Source of the DNA: an uncultured Lysobacteraceae bacterium
GTDB taxonomy: Bacteria > Pseudomonadota > Gammaproteobacteria > Xanthomonadales > Xanthomonadaceae
DNA: 64,000 nucleotides
Direction of reading: 5' to 3'
Assembly: GCA_902825775.1 (NCBI GenBank)
Contig: CADECF010000011.1
Coordinates: 98,142-162,141 of the forward strand
Of this stretch, positions 27,758-36,905 are shown piece after piece. The translations under genes were made by a program, and so were the position numbers. The notes beneath the pieces were generated by a model. The model was not told the origin of the DNA, did no database searches, and saw nothing but the letters and a program-made list of their open reading frames with translations. Position 1 is the first letter of the stretch. Every line of letters begins with the position of its first letter.

Positions 27758-28926
27758 AGCAGATCAAGCATCCCAATGCGCGCGGCGTGTCGCTGATCGA
27801 ATTGATGATCGCGCTGCTGATCGGTTCGCTGCTGATACTGGGGTTGGTGGAAGTTTTCGCCGCTTCCCGTACCGCCTATCAGATGTCCGAAGGCATGGCG
27901 CGGGTGCAGGAGAATTCGCGGTTCGCGATGGATTACCTGCAACGCGACCTGCGCATGGCCGGGCACTTCGGTTGCGTCAACGACCAGTCGCACATGCAGA
28001 GTCCGGGCGAGCTGCACTCCCATTTCTCCGAGCTCGACGGGCCGCTTAATTTCACCGCCTCCGTGCAGGGCTACGAAGCCGCCGATACCGCGCCCGGTAA
28101 GACGGTCACCTTGTCCGCACCGGCGGACGGATGGGTTCCCGCGTTGCCGGCTTTCCTGACTGGCCTTGCCAACAAGCCGCTGCCGGGCAGCGATGTCGTC
28201 GTGCTGCGCTACCTCTCCAGCGATGGCGTTCCGATCACCGCCTTCACCGCTGCGCCCGGCACCACCACCATACAAGTGGATGCCGCCAACTGGGACACGC
28301 TGGCCAGCAACGGCATCACCGATCCCAAGCTGTTCGGTATCGCCGACTGCAACTACGCCGATATTTTCCAAGCCGCGACCAATCCCGGCACCGGTACGCT
28401 GACGGTGACCAAGGCGGGATTGAACGAAGACGATTTCACCAGCGACCGCTACAGCGCCAGTCCTGCCGGCCAAGCCATGGTGTATCGCGCCGAGTCGGTG
28501 GCCTACTACATCGCCAATAGCGCGACGCCGGGGCAGAAGGCGTTGTGGCGCGTGCGCTTCAATTCCGGCGCCGGCGGCGCCCTGGAAGCGATGCCGGAAG
28601 AACTGGTGGAAGGCGTCGAGAACCTGCAACTGGTATACGGGCTCGACAGGTCGACCGACGCATCCAAACCCAGCGGCTATATCGAATTCCAAAGAACGGC
28701 GGATGCTATCGCGGCCAACGAATGGTGGCGCGTGGGCACGATCCGCGTCGGCATTCTGGCCAAGAGCCCCAACCGGGCCGCCGCGACCACCCCCGACGAA
28801 GCCGCCGGTCAGCTTATGCCCAGTGCGCTCGGCGTCCGATTCGCCGCGCCGCTTCCCAGCGACGGCTTCTACCGCACTACCTACGAATCGACGATCGCTT
28901 TGCGCAATCGTCTTTACGGCAACTGA
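27754..28926 (+). CDS. pilW: Type IV pilus minor pilin PilW
   Basis: A 390-aa prepilin-like protein with the N-terminal helix GVSLIELMIALLIGSLLILG, then MARVQENSRFAMDYLQRDLR, which is characteristic of PilW. The ATG at 27754 overlaps the pilV stop (ATGA). The large C-terminal domain is variable. It acts with PilX and PilY1 at the pilus tip. Confidence 0.88.
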   Translation: MKQIKHPNARGVSLIELMIALLIGSLLILGLVEVFAASRTAYQMSEGMARVQENSRFAMDYLQRDLRMAGHFGCVNDQSHMQSPGELHSHFSELDGPLNFTASVQGYEAADTAPGKTVTLSAPADGWVPALPAFLTGLANKPLPGSDVVVLRYLSSDGVPITAFTAAPGTTTIQVDAANWDTLASNGITDPKLFGIADCNYADIFQAATNPGTGTLTVTKAGLNEDDFTSDRYSASPAGQAMVYRAESVAYYIANSATPGQKALWRVRFNSGAGGALEAMPEELVEGVENLQLVYGLDRSTDASKPSGYIEFQRTADAIAANEWWRVGTIRVGILAKSPNRAAATTPDEAAGQLMPSALGVRFAAPLPSDGFYRTTYESTIALRNRLYGN

Positions 28927-28939
28927 GACCGAGGCGGCC

Positions 28940-29455
28940 ATGAGCACTCCCAGGAAACCCATTCCGCCCAGCCGCAGCCGCCAACGCGGCGCGGTGCTGT
29001 ATATCGCGCTGATCATGCTGATCCTGCTGGCGCTGATCGGCATCATCGGCGCCCAGGTCAGCAGCATGCAGGAACGCATGTCGGCCAATTACAGGGCCGC
29101 CAATCTGGCCTTCCAGCGGGCGGAAGCCTTCGCGCGCAGCAACGAAACCTGCGTCGAAACCAAGGTCAACCGCACCGGCGGCGCCTGCGTCGTCGACGTG
29201 GATCCTTATTGCGATTCCCCAATAGATCCCGATCCTGTTAGCTGGGCTAACAAGCAGGATATGTCGAAGGACGGCGCGGTTCGCGTGCGTTCGATCGGTA
29301 AATGCATCGCCGGCAATACCGCTTTGGGCATGGGCAAGAAGCCGGAAAGCGAAGACGCCAACCCCATTTTCCAGGTCACTGCCTACGCGACCGATCAGGA
29401 GAAGGGCATAAACGCATCGTCGGCTTCGGTTGTCGACACCATTTTCAGGCCTTGA
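28940..29455 (+). CDS. pilX: Type IV pilus assembly protein PilX
   Basis: A minor pilin of 171 aa beginning with a basic leader and the PilX-type helix QRGAVLYIALIMLILLALIG, which lacks the Glu at +5 found in major pilins. SMQERMSANYRAANLAFQRA is a typical PilX segment. The ATG at 28940 follows GAGGCGG; the frame is open upstream inside pilW but overlaps it heavily. It lies 13 bp after pilW and 9 bp before pilY1. Confidence 0.86.
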   Translation: MSTPRKPIPPSRSRQRGAVLYIALIMLILLALIGIIGAQVSSMQERMSANYRAANLAFQRAEAFARSNETCVETKVNRTGGACVVDVDPYCDSPIDPDPVSWANKQDMSKDGAVRVRSIGKCIAGNTALGMGKKPESEDANPIFQVTAYATDQEKGINASSASVVDTIFRP

Positions 29456-29464
29456 GGAATCGTC

Positions 29465-32400
29465 ATGGCATTCGCTCCCAACAAGACATTGATCTCGGCA
29501 GCGGCGCTTCTGGCCGTCGGCGTGACGGGTTATTACTTGTACTCCGCATTCGCTGTGCAGGGGCAGGGTAACCTGGCGCAAGCGCCATTGAACATCCAAT
29601 CGAGCGTGCCGCCTTCCTTCATCATGGGCGTGGACGACTCCGGTTCGATGACGTTCGAAACGCTTTTTAGTGCGGACGAGCAGGCCTATTGGAACGATAG
29701 CTCCGGCACGACCCGCAACGGATTCTTCGTTAACGCCAATGCGCCCGACACCAGCGATGTGCTGCGCACGAGCGGACGCGGCCTCTACTACCACGTGATC
29801 CAAAACGGCATCCGGCTGGATCAGAGCGGCAATAACCTCGACACCAACACCAACGGCGTGAGATTAGGCATCCCGCCCTTGGACTTGTTCGGTTTCGCGC
29901 GTTCGCCGGACTACAACAAGCAGTACTTCAATCCGGCGGTGACCTACCTGCCCTGGCAGAATGCCGACAATACGCCCTGGGCCGATTCCGTACGTACGGC
30001 TGCGAAATCGGATCCTCGTGCCGCAGGTTCCTCGGGTACCCGTGGCCCCAATCCGATCGTGACCTACAACTTCGAGGCGGATGAAACGCGCACCACCAAT
30101 TATTTTGCGTTCCGCGTGCAGCCCGGCATGAAGCTGCCGAAGGACACCGTGTATTACATGCGCTCCGATCGTCATCCGAATGGCTGCGGCGGATTGGGTA
30201 CGACCAACGGCACGCGCAATACGTGGGTGACGCTGGGCGCTACGGTCACGGTCTCGACGACGAACAACCTCAACTACAATCCGGGCAACGGCAACCATCG
30301 CGGCGGCGGGTGCGAAGTCCACATCAGGTACTTCCCGGCGGTCGTATATCTCCTCCCCAGCACTCCGCCGCCTCCCGGCTTCGATACGAGCAAAGCGAAG
30401 CTGGTGGCCAATGCTGGCGGCCCCGGTATCGATATGTACAAGTACGAACTCAGGGCCGGCAACTTCCTCAGCAATTACGACAACGTCATCAAGAACTTCG
30501 CCAACTGGTACACCTATTACGGAAATCGCAATCGTGCTTTGGTCGCTTCGATGTCGCACTCATTGTCGGACATCAAGAACATGCGCGTCGGTTATTTCTC
30601 GATCAACAAGCGCAGCGGAAACCAACCGGGCATGGTCGGCGGCAATGTAGTCATGCGCAACCTTGCGCTGACGGACGAAAAAGCCAGCCTGTATTCGAAC
30701 ATTTATACCCTCCCCGCCGACGGCGGTACGCCCACCCGCAGCGCTACCGTATATATGGGCGACCAGTTCAAGCGAACCGGCAATGGCGCGCCCGTGGAAC
30801 TGATATGCCAGAAGAATGCCGGCATGCTGTTCACGGACGGCTATACGAACGAGTCTCCAGATAACGGCTATGGCAACGAATACCGCAATATCGGCGATAC
30901 CGACGGCGCGTTGAAGAAACCGTTGGGGAAGAGCACCAACGGGAATACGATCGCCGATATCGCATATTCGTTCTATGCCAACAACATCCGTCCCGACATG
31001 ACGCCCGTCGGAAAAGTGCCGATACCGGATGAGTGCACGTTGGAGAATGGGTCGCCGAACCCCGATGCCGACCTGCGATTGGATTGCCAAGCCAATCTCC
31101 ATATGAATTTCTATGGCATAACGCTCGGCGCCACCGGCGAGTACTATGGGCGGAACGCGGCGGCCACTGCCAACCCGTACACGACGTTCCCGAATTGGAG
31201 CGCGACCGGCACGATGAACCTTCAGCCGGCTAACGTGGACGATATCTGGCATGCGACGCTGAACACGCGCGGCGAATTCATCAACGCCAAAACTCCGGCC
31301 GACGTTGCGGACGCGATGCGGCGCATTCTGGCCTCCGTTGGTGGCGGCAAAACACCGTCCGGCAGCATTGCGTTGACGGGTTCTCGCGTAGGCACGGGCT
31401 CGCTGACTGTGGTTCCGTTCTACGAATCCAAAAATAACGGCACGGATTGGTACAGTAAGTTGACCGGTACCGAGGTAAAGAACGATGCCGCCACTGGAGC
31501 TTTGGTCTTCGACGACATCTGGGAGGCGAGCGAGAAACTACCCGCTACCCGAAATATTTGGTTCGGGACTACGACGGCCGCGGTAAAGCCGGCGGTGGCG
31601 GCGTTCACGGCGGCGAACCTCGGCGCTTCGCCGTTCCAGACTTTGTGCAGCGATGCGTTGCTAGCGCGCTGCACCGAAGCGAAAGTCAACAGCGCACTCG
31701 GTATCAGCGTGAACGATGCCGTCGCTTACTTGCGCGGGCTGACGACGGGCGAAAAGAAGAACGGCGGCAAGCTACGTGACAGGACGACAGTCTTGGGCGA
31801 TATCGTGAATTCCTCTCCGGTAATCTCGTCGCCCAACATCGACGATTACGGCTATGCGGCCTTGAGGGGTACGTCGCCGACGGACTTCGATCCGTTCAAT
31901 TACGCCGATTTCCTTGAGAACAAGAAGACGCGGAAATCCAACGTTTACGTCGGCGCTAACGATGGCATGCTGCACGGGTTCGATGGCGAAACGGGTGTGG
32001 AGAGATTCGCCTACATCCCCGCTTCGGCCGTCGGCCATATGGGGAATCTGCTCTTCCCCTATAAGGCGGAAGACAAGAACGATCAGGTGTTCAGTCACAC
32101 TTACTTCGTCGATGGTCCGATTACGGTGTCCGATGCGCGTTATAACAGCACTTGGCAAACCGTCCTGGTGGGCACGGCGGGGGCGGGTGGGCGCAGCGTA
32201 TTTGCGCTGAATGTTTCCGATCCCAGCAATTTTGCTGCGGGGAACGTTCTTTGGGAGCTCAACGACAAGGTCAGCAATGCCGACGTCAAGAACAATATCG
32301 GCTATGTGCTGGGCACTCCGGTCATTGTTCCGGTCAAGATCGGCAACACCGTCAAATGGAAGGCCGTTTTCGGTAACGGCTATGGCAGCGTCAACGGCAA

Positions 32401-33391
32401 GGCGACCTTGTTCGTGGTCGATATCGGCGACGGTTCCGTCGAATATGTGCAAGCGGAGGAATCATCGCCCCCCGCCACCTCCAATGGTCTGGGGAATATC
32501 ATCGCTATAGATCGATGGTTAGGCAGCACGGCGGACGCGGGTCGGGACGGTTATGCCGATACGGTTTATGGCGGCGATCAGAATGGCGCGGTCTGGAAGT
32601 TCGACTTGCGTACAGCGAAGCCCACCGTAAGCGTCGATGGCGAGCCCGTGTTCGTCGCCAAGGATGCCGGCGGCGCCCGTCAGCCGATAATGGGCGGATT
32701 CGAAGCGGCGGTCGGTCCCTCCGGAGGCGTCATGCTTTACTTCGGTACCGGCAGCTTTTCGTTTGAGAACGATCCATCCGATAAGACCATGCAAAGCATC
32801 TACGGCATATTGGACACGTTCCAGGATGTGCCGGTGGCTGGCCGCAGCGAGCTGTTGCAGCAAAAGATCGTGCTGGGCGGCGAAAATGTGCGTACCACCA
32901 CAAATGAAATCGGGCTCGGCAAGTTGGGTTGGTATATGGATCTGGGCGTTTCCGGAATGTCAGGCGACCCGTTCGCGACCGGCGAACGGTTCGTTGGTAA
33001 CCCAGTGATTGCCAGCGGCATAGTGTTTTTCCCGACGTACAACCCCAACAGCACCGCGGATTGCGGTACTAACGGCAACAACTGGCTGTACGGATTGAAT
33101 GCGCTGAACGGCGGTTCGGCGCTCAATGGTGTCCATGTTGGGTCGCCAGACGGCACTGGCTACGGAAGCAGCACCGGCGCTGTTCAACTCAATACGTCAG
33201 GTACGGCGCCTGTCAAAGATGTCGCGGTGCTAACTACACCGAAGCAAGGCATGCTCCCATTGAATCCGGATCCCGACGACTTGAAGAAAGCGCTCGATTC
33301 AAGATGCTCCATGGTGGTGCAAGTTGCGGGTGCAGAGCCGCTATACCTGCCCAGGCCATGCGGACGACAATCCTGGCGGCAGATCCAATGA
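29465..33391 (+). CDS. pilY1: Pilus tip-associated adhesin PilY1
   Basis: A 1308-aa cell-surface and pilus-tip protein needed for pilus extension and adhesion. An N-terminal hydrophobic segment (LISAAALLAVGVTGYYLY) acts as export signal. A von Willebrand A-like region begins FIMGVDDSGSM, with a MIDAS-type DxSxS. The C-terminal half is the PilY1 beta-propeller, with NVYVGANDGMLHGFDGETG and DAGRDGYADTVYGGDQNGAV; D1024, D1028 and D1032 fit the calcium loop, though the third position is Gly, not Asp/Asn. G+C falls below the window average toward the 3' half. Its stop overlaps the possible ATG of the pilE frame. Confidence 0.93.
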   Translation: MAFAPNKTLISAAALLAVGVTGYYLYSAFAVQGQGNLAQAPLNIQSSVPPSFIMGVDDSGSMTFETLFSADEQAYWNDSSGTTRNGFFVNANAPDTSDVLRTSGRGLYYHVIQNGIRLDQSGNNLDTNTNGVRLGIPPLDLFGFARSPDYNKQYFNPAVTYLPWQNADNTPWADSVRTAAKSDPRAAGSSGTRGPNPIVTYNFEADETRTTNYFAFRVQPGMKLPKDTVYYMRSDRHPNGCGGLGTTNGTRNTWVTLGATVTVSTTNNLNYNPGNGNHRGGGCEVHIRYFPAVVYLLPSTPPPPGFDTSKAKLVANAGGPGIDMYKYELRAGNFLSNYDNVIKNFANWYTYYGNRNRALVASMSHSLSDIKNMRVGYFSINKRSGNQPGMVGGNVVMRNLALTDEKASLYSNIYTLPADGGTPTRSATVYMGDQFKRTGNGAPVELICQKNAGMLFTDGYTNESPDNGYGNEYRNIGDTDGALKKPLGKSTNGNTIADIAYSFYANNIRPDMTPVGKVPIPDECTLENGSPNPDADLRLDCQANLHMNFYGITLGATGEYYGRNAAATANPYTTFPNWSATGTMNLQPANVDDIWHATLNTRGEFINAKTPADVADAMRRILASVGGGKTPSGSIALTGSRVGTGSLTVVPFYESKNNGTDWYSKLTGTEVKNDAATGALVFDDIWEASEKLPATRNIWFGTTTAAVKPAVAAFTAANLGASPFQTLCSDALLARCTEAKVNSALGISVNDAVAYLRGLTTGEKKNGGKLRDRTTVLGDIVNSSPVISSPNIDDYGYAALRGTSPTDFDPFNYADFLENKKTRKSNVYVGANDGMLHGFDGETGVERFAYIPASAVGHMGNLLFPYKAEDKNDQVFSHTYFVDGPITVSDARYNSTWQTVLVGTAGAGGRSVFALNVSDPSNFAAGNVLWELNDKVSNADVKNNIGYVLGTPVIVPVKIGNTVKWKAVFGNGYGSVNGKATLFVVDIGDGSVEYVQAEESSPPATSNGLGNIIAIDRWLGSTADAGRDGYADTVYGGDQNGAVWKFDLRTAKPTVSVDGEPVFVAKDAGGARQPIMGGFEAAVGPSGGVMLYFGTGSFSFENDPSDKTMQSIYGILDTFQDVPVAGRSELLQQKIVLGGENVRTTTNEIGLGKLGWYMDLGVSGMSGDPFATGERFVGNPVIASGIVFFPTYNPNSTADCGTNGNNWLYGLNALNGGSALNGVHVGSPDGTGYGSSTGAVQLNTSGTAPVKDVAVLTTPKQGMLPLNPDPDDLKKALDSRCSMVVQVAGAEPLYLPRPCGRQSWRQIQ

Positions 33392-33420
33392 ACATGACCA
33401 AGAACGGGGGGAGGTGCGAC

Positions 33421-33852
33421 ATGTCACTTGGATCCTTGGCGATCATGGACGACGGCATCCGAGTGCCGTCGTCGCATGGAGCGAAAGGTTTTACGCTGAT
33501 CGAACTGATGATCGTGGTCGCGGTAGTGGCCATACTCGCCGCTATCGCATATCCGAATTTCAACGAGAGTGTCCTCAAGTCAAGACGCGGACAAGCTAAA
33601 GCGGATATGGCTGAAACCTCGCAGATGCTGGAAAGATTCCATACGGTGAACAATACATACGTCGGGTTCACTCCTGCTTCCCTTCCGTCACCCAAGAATG
33701 GCACCGCGCGCTATACCTTGAACATCGCCACCACCGCATCTACCTTCACGATAACGGCCGCGCCGGAAACAAGTCAGTCCAAAGACAAATGCGGAACGAT
33801 GACCCTTAATCAAGCCGGCGCTAAAACGGCAGCGCAAGCCGACTGCTGGTAG
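33421..33852 (+). CDS. pilE: Type IV pilin PilE
   Basis: A pilin-like subunit of 143 aa. A leader ending SSHGAKG is cut before FTLIELMIVVAVVAILAAIA, the canonical N-terminal helix with Glu at +5. The C-terminal domain has Cys in KDKCGTM and a final ADCW, a likely disulfide-bounded loop. The start at 33421 is favoured by the purine run GGGGGGAGG 7 nt upstream; an ATG at 33388 that overlaps pilY1 is also in frame. It is the last gene of the operon, followed by a strong terminator. Confidence 0.88.
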   Translation: MSLGSLAIMDDGIRVPSSHGAKGFTLIELMIVVAVVAILAAIAYPNFNESVLKSRRGQAKADMAETSQMLERFHTVNNTYVGFTPASLPSPKNGTARYTLNIATTASTFTITAAPETSQSKDKCGTMTLNQAGAKTAAQADCW

Positions 33853-33868
33853 GCCGACGCATCGGTAG

Positions 33869-33898
33869 AAAAAAGCCGCGCATTGCGCGGCTTTTTTT
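33869..33898 (+). terminator. Strong intrinsic terminator after pilE
   Basis: The stem AAAGCCGCGC-ATT-GCGCGGCTTT followed by a run of seven T. It is a classic intrinsic terminator 16 bp after the pilE stop and closes the minor-pilin operon; the A run on the left makes it potentially bidirectional. Confidence 0.92.
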
Positions 33899-34190
33899 GC
33901 CCGACGGCTGCCATGCCGCGGCTAACAAACGACAAGACCGAATGGCGCCGCAGTTCTGCCCGCAACATACTATCGGCGCCGAGTCCAGAATCACGACACG
34001 CCGGCTCTCCGCTGCTAGCTGTTAGCGGCCAAAGGCTAGCCGCATCGCGGCAGCGGTTGCCGTGGGCCATGGCCACTTTTGCGCGGCAATTCCGTCTGAA
34101 GACTGTCTCGCTAGACGGCGGGTTTCTATGCGCATTCTGCGCCGGCTGCACGCGTAGACAGAACCTGTCACTTCAACTAATGGACTAAAC
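33899..34190. other. Non-coding spacer between the pilin operon and virB7
   Basis: About 290 bp with no convincing gene on either strand. It contains GCTAGC/TTAGCGGC words that partly mirror each other near 34012-34045 but no clean hairpin. It must hold the promoter of virB7-virB8; no clear -35/-10 pair can be assigned. Confidence 0.4.
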
Positions 34191-34646
34191 GTGAAAACCG
34201 TAACCGAGCCAAGGATGTTCGTCGCACTCACGACCCTGTTCCTCACCGCCTTGTTGGGCTGCACCCACCGGCCCGCGCCGGACATGAAAGGCCATTGGAA
34301 ACCCATCAATCGTTTTGCAGAGACTACAGAGGCCATTCCTCTGCAGCGCACCTATGAGTTCTCGCCGTTCCCGACGGACAAAACCCTCAAGGCGATGCTG
34401 TCCCGCTGGGCTAAAGACGCGAACATGACGTTGTCATACCAGCATCCAGACGATTTCATACTGCATACGCCGGTCGCAAAGATTCGCACTCGGGATATCG
34501 AGCAGGCCGTTTCGCAACTGAGCCGGATCTACGCCGATCAACGGGTTTCAGTCGTCGTCGAAGGCCGCCAGATAACCGTGAGATTAATTGAGTCAAGCGG
34601 CGGCGGCGAAGCAGCAGCGGATACTGCGGAGACTGCCATGAAGTAA
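34191..34646 (+). CDS. virB7: VirB7-like lipoprotein with N0/TcpQ-type domain (Xanthomonas T4SS type)
   Basis: A 151-aa lipoprotein. The GTG start gives a basic leader and the lipobox ALLGC (Cys24). The mature N-terminus C-THRPAPDMKGHWKPIN and the C-terminal N0-like domain (TLKAMLSRWAKDANMTLSYQ, ASP/ALA-free) resemble the enlarged VirB7 of the antibacterial T4SS of Xanthomonas citri, from memory of that protein. In that system VirB7 lines the outer-membrane ring with VirB9 and VirB10. A general TcpQ-domain annotation is the other reading. A virB8-like gene follows after 228 bp, but no other T4SS gene is in the window. No SD stands out. Confidence 0.75.
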   Translation: MKTVTEPRMFVALTTLFLTALLGCTHRPAPDMKGHWKPINRFAETTEAIPLQRTYEFSPFPTDKTLKAMLSRWAKDANMTLSYQHPDDFILHTPVAKIRTRDIEQAVSQLSRIYADQRVSVVVEGRQITVRLIESSGGGEAAADTAETAMK

Positions 34647-34874
34647 CAGGTGCGATGCTCTCCATCGTTGCGAAGTCCAGCGACGAGGCTGCGCTTTGTT
34701 GTCCGAAGAATGGCCGCTTTTTGGCGTCTTTACGTCTTATTCGAACACAGCGGAATGGCAACGTCCGAGAACCATCGCACCGACTAGGGCAGATCGCCCG
34801 AATTGAAAGCGAGAGGAAAGTGAAAAGGTAGAGGCCGCCATCGGATGGTGCGACGGGAACAAAGGGAGTTGCGG

Positions 34875-35930
34875 ATGACATTGCAGAACACGATCGCCAG
34901 ATCCATCAATTACGAAACGACGATCGCCGACATGGCCCGGCGCAGCGAACGCCGGGCTTGGTCAATCGCGTTCGTCGCCTCACTGATGGCCCTTATTCTG
35001 GCGGCTGGATACTTCTATTTCCTGCCACTGAAGGAAAAAGTGCCGTACCTCGTCATGGCGGATGCCTATACGGGAACGAGCACGGTATCCCTGCTTCAAG
35101 GCGATTTTGAAAAGAACAGCATCACTGCCAGCGAAGCTATCAATCGTAGCAACGTGGCCCACTTCATTCTCGCGCGCGAATCTGGTTATAAGGCATGGGA
35201 TAAAGGCCGGTATAAGGGGGTTGATCATATTGTGTTCGTATTGCGCGATCCGAACAGCGGCGAACTTATGGTCAGCCAGTCGCGTAGCGGTGAAGGCGTA
35301 GAATTGTTTCCGGCCGAAGACTATCTCGCTTACAAGCATAAGAGAGGCACGAAGCTGTATACGAGCGACCCTCTGGCAGCGGCGCGACCGTTGTTGCAAA
35401 GCCAGAAAGAATTGTCTTCGCAACCCCAGGAGAGCAGCGCGCAACGTCGCGCCGATGAGGTGCTGGGCGCGATTTCGCACGAGTTGGACGCGATGGTGCC
35501 GGTAGTTGGCATATCTATCGAAAAAAGTTCAACGCCGGTCGAGCTGAAGCGAGAGGTCTTGCTTTCGGAGCCGGAGCATCCAAGTTATTCGTTGTATGTG
35601 CTGTTCTACGACAAATTGAAGCAGCTCGGGAAGAATGAGCTCGGTTATAGCAATGAGTCGGCGTATGTCAATGCAGCGGCCAGTATGGCCGTTGCCGCTA
35701 GGAGCAATGGTCTGACACAGGTCGATCACGTCATTCTAAGCACCGATAGGAACACGATTTTCGCAGTGCAGGGTAAGGTGGACGATCCCATCAACGAATG
35801 GTTGCAGGTCGATAAGACGCAAGTGGCGGAGCAGTCTGTGCAAGCGAGTAGTGTGCAGATGGATCTTGCGGCTCGGGAGAATGTAGAGCCGGGGCTCGCG
35901 GATGAGGTGCGTATTGCCATGAGGCGCTAG
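34875..35930 (+). CDS. virB8: VirB8-family type IV secretion protein, extended form
   Basis: A 351-aa bitopic membrane protein: a short cytoplasmic N-terminus, one transmembrane helix (SIAFVASLMALILAAGYFYF) and a periplasmic NTF2-like VirB8 domain beginning EKVPYLVMADAYTG and including EAINRSNVAHFILARESGYK. VirB8 assembles the inner-membrane platform of type IV secretion systems; the usual length is about 230 aa, so this is a long form. The ATG at 34875 follows GGGAG; a GTG at 34845 is in frame. Codon use is AT-richer than in the neighbours. The next features downstream are a tRNA gene and fimT, not virB9. Confidence 0.82.
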   Translation: MTLQNTIARSINYETTIADMARRSERRAWSIAFVASLMALILAAGYFYFLPLKEKVPYLVMADAYTGTSTVSLLQGDFEKNSITASEAINRSNVAHFILARESGYKAWDKGRYKGVDHIVFVLRDPNSGELMVSQSRSGEGVELFPAEDYLAYKHKRGTKLYTSDPLAAARPLLQSQKELSSQPQESSAQRRADEVLGAISHELDAMVPVVGISIEKSSTPVELKREVLLSEPEHPSYSLYVLFYDKLKQLGKNELGYSNESAYVNAAASMAVAARSNGLTQVDHVILSTDRNTIFAVQGKVDDPINEWLQVDKTQVAEQSVQASSVQMDLAARENVEPGLADEVRIAMRR

Positions 35931-36031
35931 TGCTTTCGTTAGCTGCGCCAATCCAGACGCGGCCGATGATCGCCGGCAGCCCTCTCGCCGACCAGCGGTG
36001 AGTGGCCCAACAGCAATCGGCCACGGCCCCG

Positions 36032-36069
36032 CAAAAAAGAAAAGGCTCCGCGGTAATCCGCGCAGCCTT
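36032..36069 (-). terminator. Terminator downstream of tRNA-Asn
   Basis: Read on the minus strand: AAGGCT-gcGCGGattaCCGCgg-AGCCTT followed by TTCTTTTTT. An interrupted stem with a T-rich tail, 17 bp after the tRNA 3' end. Confidence 0.75.
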
Positions 36070-36085
36070 CAATGAAGCTTGAAAT

Positions 36086-36162
36086 TGGCGCCCGAAGTTG
36101 GACTCGAACCAACGACCCCCTGATTAACAGTCAAGTGCTCTAACCGGCTGAGCTATTCGGGC
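36086..36162 (-). tRNA. tRNA-Asn (GTT)
   Basis: A 77-nt cloverleaf on the minus strand: acceptor GCCCGAA pairs with TTCGGGC, D arm GCTC/GAGC, anticodon stem CTTGA/TCAGG with loop CTGTTAA (anticodon GTT), T arm GTTGG-TTCGAGT-CCAAC, discriminator G and an encoded CCA. All arms fold. It lies directly downstream of the virB8-like gene, in the opposite orientation. Confidence 0.97.
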
Positions 36163-36217
36163 GGGGACAGGTATTTTAGGGGGTGACGGCCCAGGGTCAA
36201 GTTCGGCGCGTCGAGGG

Positions 36218-36754
36218 TCACTTGGCGTTGGCGCAGGTCGGGTCCTGGGCAGGGTCCCGAACGCTGCGTGCGCGCCCCCCATTATTGAGGATGACCTGGC
36301 CCAGCGGCTGGCGGTCGTCCTTGGTGCACAGGCTCAGGGTCAGCGTGCTGCCGGTCGACCGGCCATCGGGCTGGAAGCGGGCGCGGTGGCGGCCCTTGGT
36401 GGCGCGCAAGATCAGCGTCCGGCTCAGAGGACCGCTCACGCGCAGAATATCGGCCTGCTTGGCCGGTTGCCCGGCCTTGTCCGCGTCCACGAATACGATC
36501 CAGCCGTCTTCCCAAACGAGATCGTCGCGGCATGCGAGCTGATCCTTGCTGGGGCAGACCGATATCGCTTGGCGGCGTTGCAATGCGGTGTTGCGCGCGG
36601 TGGCCAGCGACGAGGTCAGCAGGCTGAGTGCGGTTGCGGTGCGGACGCGTTGCAGCGTGCCGTTGAAAGCCGGCAGTCCGATAGTGGCAGCGATAGCGAC
36701 AACGGCCATCACGGTCATGGCCTCCAGCAGTGTGAAACCGGCCGCATGTTTCAT
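36218..36754 (-). CDS. fimT: GspH/FimT family pseudopilin
   Basis: A 178-aa minor pseudopilin separate from the fimU-pilE operon. The leader MKHAAG is followed by [20 protein letters not shown], with Glu at +5 and the GspH-type domain ([20 protein letters not shown]). Two further Cys (ACRDD, LCTKD, PTCAN) could form disulfides. The start at 36754 is the ATG nearest the prepilin motif; the open frame continues upstream. It lies 55 bp upstream of the tRNA-Asn gene on the same strand and is divergent from uvrB. fimT next to uvrB is known from Xanthomonas. Confidence 0.85.
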   Translation of the reverse strand: MKHAAGFTLLEAMTVMAVVAIAATIGLPAFNGTLQRVRTATALSLLTSSLATARNTALQRRQAISVCPSKDQLACRDDLVWEDGWIVFVDADKAGQPAKQADILRVSGPLSRTLILRATKGRHRARFQPDGRSTGSTLTLSLCTKDDRQPLGQVILNNGGRARSVRDPAQDPTCANAK

Positions 36755-36905
36755 GTTCAGATTCGATGGCGACGATGCGGTCAGGCTGGGCCATTGCGCG
36801 CCGCCTGCACATCGGTGCAGCGCGAAAGCTGGGGTAGGAAAACGCCGTCCGCGCCCCCATCTTCGAGTTCCGGCTAAACTCGAACGGATGCTCGAACTGT
36901 CCCCC

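Noticed and set aside
33883-34188. 101-codon open frame after the pilE terminator
   Set aside because: It starts inside the terminator T run, has no ribosome site and no family features.
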